From the NCBI GenBank assembly GCA_903772945.1, contig CAICTM010001392.1, positions 1 through 30,177 on the forward strand: a DNA stretch of 30,177 nucleotides, written 5' to 3'. This stretch comes from Seminavis robusta (taxonomy: Eukaryota; Bacillariophyta; Bacillariophyceae; Naviculales; Naviculaceae). Positions within the stretch are counted from its first letter, which is position 1. The number at the start of each line of letters is the position of its first letter. This document shows, in pieces, positions 28,919 to 30,177 of this stretch. The notes under the pieces are model-generated. The model was not told the DNA's origin and did no database searches. It saw nothing but the letters and a program-made list of their open reading frames with translations. Position numbers and translations under genes: made by a program.

Positions 28919-29174
28919 GGAAGACAACGCCACCTTACCGCAGAGCCCGTAGGGGCCCAGAAATACTATATATGTTCAGAAAGAAGTCTTCAAGTGTACG
29001 AACCGCCGCGCGACGGTCCACAAGCACTTGAGCTGACTACAACACGTGACGACCGAAGATCCACAACTTCACGTCAGCAATGAGCTCTTGGTTCCAGCCG
29101 AGAGACAATTTGGAAGGGGGACAGAAGGCAATCTGACAAGTTCGCTAACAATTACCACCCGTTATGTTACTTAA
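28919..29174. other. Noncoding gap inside the right-end element
   Basis: All frames are short here. A TACTATATATG sequence lies at about 28966-28976. CACACGTAG|GTGAG near 29205 could be a splice acceptor, so this gap might be an intron joining the Gag-like frame to the next one. It could equally be an internal promoter region. Confidence 0.3.
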
Positions 29175-29795
29175 TGCCTTTCTCGTTGTCGTTCTACACC
29201 ACACGTAGGTGAGTCAGAACGATTTGTACGAGCAGAGGATATCCTCTGTGCTTCCCCGCGCATCCTTCCACCCCTCCTCAAGAGGAACAAAATTCGATAT
29301 GGAACCATCGGGCACGGCCTGGATTTGGCCCGTTTGGTATGGGCAGGAGAAAACCACGTTTTCTCATGCCAGGACATCGATGTACAGTCACCGCTTTCTA
29401 AGCGGCCCAAGACCAAGGAAGTCAAGCACCTCCAACGTCAGAAGAAGACCTTCCTCAACTCCCAAAGACTAGACGCATTACTAGTGGACGAAGGCTGCGG
29501 CAAACAACGCAAGGAGGTTCTGACGCAGTTAAAACACTGTCAGGATACCGGGAAGCCAAAGTCGATCATCTTCGCTGGTCCGGTGAGCCGAGGATACGAC
29601 ACCCAAGACGCCCTATGGCGGAAAGGACGCCGCAAAGACCTTGAACGGATGGGCTACGTCGGGCAGGAATGGTACCTAGACCAACCAGGAGGCGCTGTGC
29701 TACAGGAACGCCTCATGGAAGTATTCAGCCTGACCTCCCTAGGGAAGAACCTGCCAATTACGCCAACACACCAAGGGCTCCCCCCAGGGAAATGA
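29175..29795 (+). CDS. Second frame of the right-end element, methyltransferase-like motif I
   Basis: The frame is open for 206 codons from 29175 to TGA 29793-29795, but its first ATG is only at about 29649, so it is probably fused to upstream coding by splicing or frameshift. The translation reads YGTIGHGLDLARLVWAGENH, then VFSCQDIDV (29304-29387). This resembles motif I of C5-cytosine methyltransferases (F-x-G-x-G-G-L-x-L-A-L-x-x-A-G...D-I-D). Later, PKSIIFAGPVSRGYDTQDAL (about 29559) sits where motif IV (GPPCQ) would be, but the catalytic Pro-Cys is absent. A basic linker (SKRPKTKEVKHLQRQKK) follows motif I. It ends with a last-base overlap with the next frame. The family link is a by-eye hypothesis; an unrelated element-specific protein is equally possible. 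Confidence 0.4.
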   Translation, partial: CLSRCRSTPHVGESERFVRAEDILCASPRILPPLLKRNKIRYGTIGHGLDLARLVWAGENHVFSCQDIDVQSPLSKRPKTKEVKHLQRQKKTFLNSQRLDALLVDEGCGKQRKEVLTQLKHCQDTGKPKSIIFAGPVSRGYDTQDALWRKGRRKDLERMGYVGQEWYLDQPGGAVLQERLMEVFSLTSLGKNLPITPTHQGLPPGK

Positions 29796-30177
29796 GCAAC
29801 TTACCCTTACCCATTGGATATCCAGATCGAGATCGAGCCAAACTTCGTCAGATCTCCAAGCTCCCAAGCCCCACCACCTACCAAGAACACTACCAGCTCT
29901 ATGGACATGTCCAGAACCTACCCATCTACGACGGAACCGGGTGCATGCCCGACAGCGTCGGGCGATGGGTGTTTGATGGGAGTCGGGTCCGGAAGCTACA
30001 GCTAGACGAGTTGGCCAAGGGCAAAGGAGTCCCTGGGGAATGGCGCGACAAGTCCCTGGAGTTGCCCTACAAGGCCGTGGTGGGAGCCACCGCCGTACAC
30101 ATCTGGACCGTGGTCTGCGACGCTGTGGCCGGGTGGCTCATCCCCACGCCCAAAGACCGCATCTCTCTTCTTTTTTT
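29792..30177 (+). CDS. Third frame of the right-end element, partial at window edge
   Basis: ATG 29792 overlaps the previous stop as ATGA, and the frame stays open for 128 codons to the window edge, so it is incomplete. The sequence looks like a real protein: MSNLPLPIGYPDRDRAKLRQ at the start, a Tyr-rich segment, then VRKLQLDELAKGKGVPGEW (about 29987) and LPYKAVVGATAVHIWTVVCD (about 30062). These resemble, in order and spacing, motif IX (RxLTxxExARLQGFPxxW) and motif X (YxQIGNAVxxxxxxxx) of C5-cytosine methyltransferases, again without the exact key residues. An ATGA overlap is a classic arrangement for translational coupling or termination-reinitiation in compact elements. A -1 frameshift product joining both frames is the alternative. 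The window ends in a T run. Confidence 0.45.
   Translation, partial: MSNLPLPIGYPDRDRAKLRQISKLPSPTTYQEHYQLYGHVQNLPIYDGTGCMPDSVGRWVFDGSRVRKLQLDELAKGKGVPGEWRDKSLELPYKAVVGATAVHIWTVVCDAVAGWLIPTPKDRISLLF

Noticed and set aside
1..30177. tRNA, rRNA, CRISPR or bacterial operon signals
   Set aside because: I looked for T-loop motifs (GGTTCRA with a pairing arm), regular spaced repeats and operon-like spacing. None was found outside the ATGA overlap at the right edge.

Overview
The window looks like nuclear DNA of a photosynthetic stramenopile, most likely a pennate diatom (inference from content). Genes are separate, mostly intronless transcription units on both strands, rich in CAA/CAG-encoded glutamine runs. 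There is a eukaryotic ribosomal protein (L35), a CCDC43-family protein, a short GT-AG intron, and an N-terminus resembling the diatom plastid-targeting presequence (hydrophobic signal followed by EAF^VRP). Intergenic DNA is long and full of short palindromes, especially TACCGGTA and AGCTAGCT.

Layout. 1-2.8 kb: decayed DNA holding a MAPEG-family pseudogene, a long hairpin, and a MITE-like segment with 15-bp inverted ends and a 20-bp tandem repeat. 2.8-4.6 kb: an unrecognised 592-aa protein with a very basic tail. 5.3-7.7 kb (minus): a soluble PAS hybrid sensor histidine kinase, interrupted by one 76-bp intron in the receiver domain. 8.2-8.6 kb: a small 2H-phosphoesterase-like protein, divergent from the kinase and sharing a 500-bp upstream region with a perfect CRE palindrome. 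9.2-10.9 kb (minus): a calcineurin-like metallophosphoesterase, probably plastid-directed. 11.4-12.3 kb: a TauE/SafE-type membrane transporter. 13.1-13.5 kb (minus): ribosomal protein L35. 13.5-17.3 kb: gene-poor repeat-rich DNA. 17.3-18.9 kb: an unrecognised acidic protein with three DELAWNL-type motifs. 19.9-20.6 kb (minus): CCDC43-like protein. 22.0-22.8 kb (minus): an unrecognised protein with five RRxS-type phosphorylation motifs and a likely 5'UTR intron. 25.3-26.1 kb (minus): a secreted Spondin_N-domain protein broken by a single-base frameshift, with a decayed tandem copy of its 3' end beside it.

The right end (about 27.0 kb to the edge) differs from the rest. It appears richer in G+C and carries three stacked plus-strand reading frames: a coiled-coil, Gag-like protein ending in a Cys-rich motif split by a TAG; a second frame without an early ATG; and a third frame that starts in an ATGA overlap and runs off the window. 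The second and third frames show weak resemblance to motifs I, IX and X of C5-cytosine methyltransferases. I read this as part of an unclassified mobile element, and it is the best candidate here for something undescribed.

The genes do not form one pathway. The only pairings with a possible regulatory link are the two divergent intergenic regions (kinase/2H-like and phosphoesterase/TauE), each carrying a TGACGTCA site, a sequence known in diatoms as a CO2/cAMP-responsive element.
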